Assembly: GCA_003224835.1 (NCBI GenBank)
Contig: QHZX01000186.1
Location: 2,476-17,570 of the forward strand
Reading direction: 5' to 3'
Source of the DNA: Acidobacteriota bacterium
GTDB taxonomy: Bacteria > Acidobacteriota > Terriglobia > Terriglobales > Acidobacteriaceae
DNA length: 15,095 bases
Shown: piece by piece, positions 14,227 through 15,095 of the stretch
Position numbering within the stretch: position 1 is the first letter of the stretch
Layout: each line of letters begins with the position of its first letter
Translations under genes and position numbers: made by a program
Notes under the pieces: generated by a model
Databases searched by the model: none
Told to the model about the DNA's origin: nothing
The model's input: only the letters and a program-made list of their open reading frames with translations

Positions 14227-14260
14227 TTTTCGGAATTCACCGCGAGAGTGACCCGAAAAT
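14226..14260. terminator. Bidirectional hairpin terminator between convergent genes
   Basis: ATTTTCGG at 14226-14233 pairs with CCGAAAAT at 14253-14260, and the inner TCAC at 14237-14240 pairs with GTGA at 14248-14251 around a 7-base loop. The stem is 12 bp with one small asymmetric bulge. It begins at the last base of the small gene's TAA and ends nine bases before the transporter's stop, so it can serve both strands. The A/T-rich stem base replaces a long T-run, so its efficiency is uncertain. Confidence 0.6.
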
Positions 14261-14269
14261 TCCTCTGCT

Positions 14270-15095
14270 TCATTTTCGCGGTGTGGGCTCGGCCATGAAT
14301 GAGTATTCGTTTAATGGGCCGAAGCGGCGCCGTTCGGCATAAAGCCGCCAGCGACGCCAAACGATCCGCAGGCTGGCCATAACCGGAATGGAAAGATAAA
14401 CCCCAAGGACTCCGGCTACTTCTCCTCCTGCCAAGACCCCGAAGATTGCTGCAAGGGGATGCAGTTCCGTGCTCTTGCCCAGAATTCTCGGACTGACCAC
14501 ATAATCCTGGATCAGGCGCCATACGATCAGGAAGACAACGACGCCAATCCAATGGGAATAACCAGAGAAGCCTGTGAGCAGCGCTACGCTCACTATCAAC
14601 GCTGCGGCCATTAGAGGTCCAACCACGGGAATAAACTCAAGGATTCCACCAGCCGTTCCCAGCATCAGCGCATAAGGAACTCCTACAGCAGCAAGAAAAG
14701 ATGTGTAGGCCATCCATGAGAGAGCTGCGAGCGTGAGCTGAGCACGGATGAAATCTGCAAGCATCTGATTCATGTCACTTATTACACCCTGCAGGAATTC
14801 ACGTTGGGGTTTGGAGTGAACGATAGACAATGCAGCCTTGCTAAAAATGTGACCATCCTTCAAAAAAAATGCTGCCAAAATTGGGACCAGGATCAGCAGC
14901 CATGAGTTCTGCGCAATCGCGGCGACGCGCAGTCCAGCTTTTTGTGCGAGTTGCACCAAATAACCGCGATGTGATGTAAGAAATTGGCTCAACTGCCGAC
15001 TGGTGGCCGCGCTCAGGTGATGTTCGATCCCGATTTCTTCCGCAATCTGCCCGCTGCTTACTTTCTCCAGCAATGAAGGCAGTGACTCTGTGAGC
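14270..15095 (-). CDS. AI-2E family transporter (PerM/YdiK-like), 5' truncated
   Basis: The last 275 or so residues of a polytopic inner-membrane protein; the frame is open to the window edge, and the TTG at 15073 lies inside it and is not a real start. Family marks are present: an LLILVPILAAFFLKDG membrane segment, the ALMLGTAGGILEFIPVVGPL signature loop, and STELHPLAAIFGVLAGGEVAGVLGVYLSIPVMA near the end. Several further hydrophobic helices fit the usual eight-helix layout. Members are named for autoinducer-2 export in E. coli TqsA, but many relatives do something else, including sodium/proton exchange, so the substrate should not be assumed. It is convergent with the small CxxC protein gene and shares its terminator. 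Confidence 0.9.
   Translation of the reverse strand, partial: LTESLPSLLEKVSSGQIAEEIGIEHHLSAATSRQLSQFLTSHRGYLVQLAQKAGLRVAAIAQNSWLLILVPILAAFFLKDGHIFSKAALSIVHSKPQREFLQGVISDMNQMLADFIRAQLTLAALSWMAYTSFLAAVGVPYALMLGTAGGILEFIPVVGPLMAAALIVSVALLTGFSGYSHWIGVVVFLIVWRLIQDYVVSPRILGKSTELHPLAAIFGVLAGGEVAGVLGVYLSIPVMASLRIVWRRWRLYAERRRFGPLNEYSFMAEPTPRK

Noticed and set aside
14479..15095. AI-2E transporter considered as a quorum-sensing gene
   Set aside because: No luxS or AI-2 receptor gene is in the window, and the family has members with unrelated substrates, so no quorum-sensing role is claimed.

Overview
The window looks like chromosomal DNA of an acidobacterium (Acidobacteriota, probably Terriglobia/Koribacter-like). 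The basis is moderate-to-high GC, ordinary bacterial gene packing on both strands, and several protein types I associate with that phylum: zinc-ribbon/GAF proteins, PilZ-GAF fusions, a LytTR regulator and a lineage-type M1-like protein. This placement is inference from family recognition; no rRNA gene is present. I see no insertion sequence, phage, tRNA, rRNA or CRISPR array.

Layout. (1) 1-1729: the 3' end of a sigma-54-dependent activator with a FhlA-type Fis helix-turn-helix, about 400 bases without a convincing gene, a coding-like stretch that reads in frame into the next gene, and a Crp/Fnr regulator with FNR-like cysteines ending at a clear terminator. (2) 1739-2609: an AAAGCTC heptamer repeat zone between convergent genes, then a LytTR response regulator on the minus strand. 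(3) 2701-6627: a tight plus-strand operon of rlmB (23S rRNA 2'-O-methyltransferase), a secreted M1-peptidase-like protein with a ruined zinc site, and a beta-CASP metallo-beta-lactamase ribonuclease with a TTG start. (4) 6608-7690: trpD on the minus strand, overlapping the ribonuclease gene tail to tail. (5) 7852-11517: a plus-strand cluster of a zinc-ribbon/GAF protein, a PilZ-GAF-membrane-Sel1 protein and the radical SAM enzyme AmrS. (6) 11504-13717: a minus-strand GAF-membrane-AMIN-Amidase_3 protein, overlapping amrS tail to tail. (7) 13927-15095: a small membrane protein with a CxxC motif and a truncated AI-2E family transporter, separated by a strong bidirectional hairpin.

The most interesting feature is region 5-6. 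Three neighbouring proteins carry the same kind of GAF domain, and each has four cysteines at exactly the same spacing (C-x24-C-x8-C-x13-C) while attached to different partners: a zinc ribbon, a c-di-GMP-type PilZ domain with periplasmic Sel1 repeats, and a periplasmic cell-wall amidase. This suggests a locally duplicated redox- or metal-responsive module that feeds a cytoplasmic signal to envelope functions. That functional reading is a hypothesis; the spacing itself can be read directly from the sequence.
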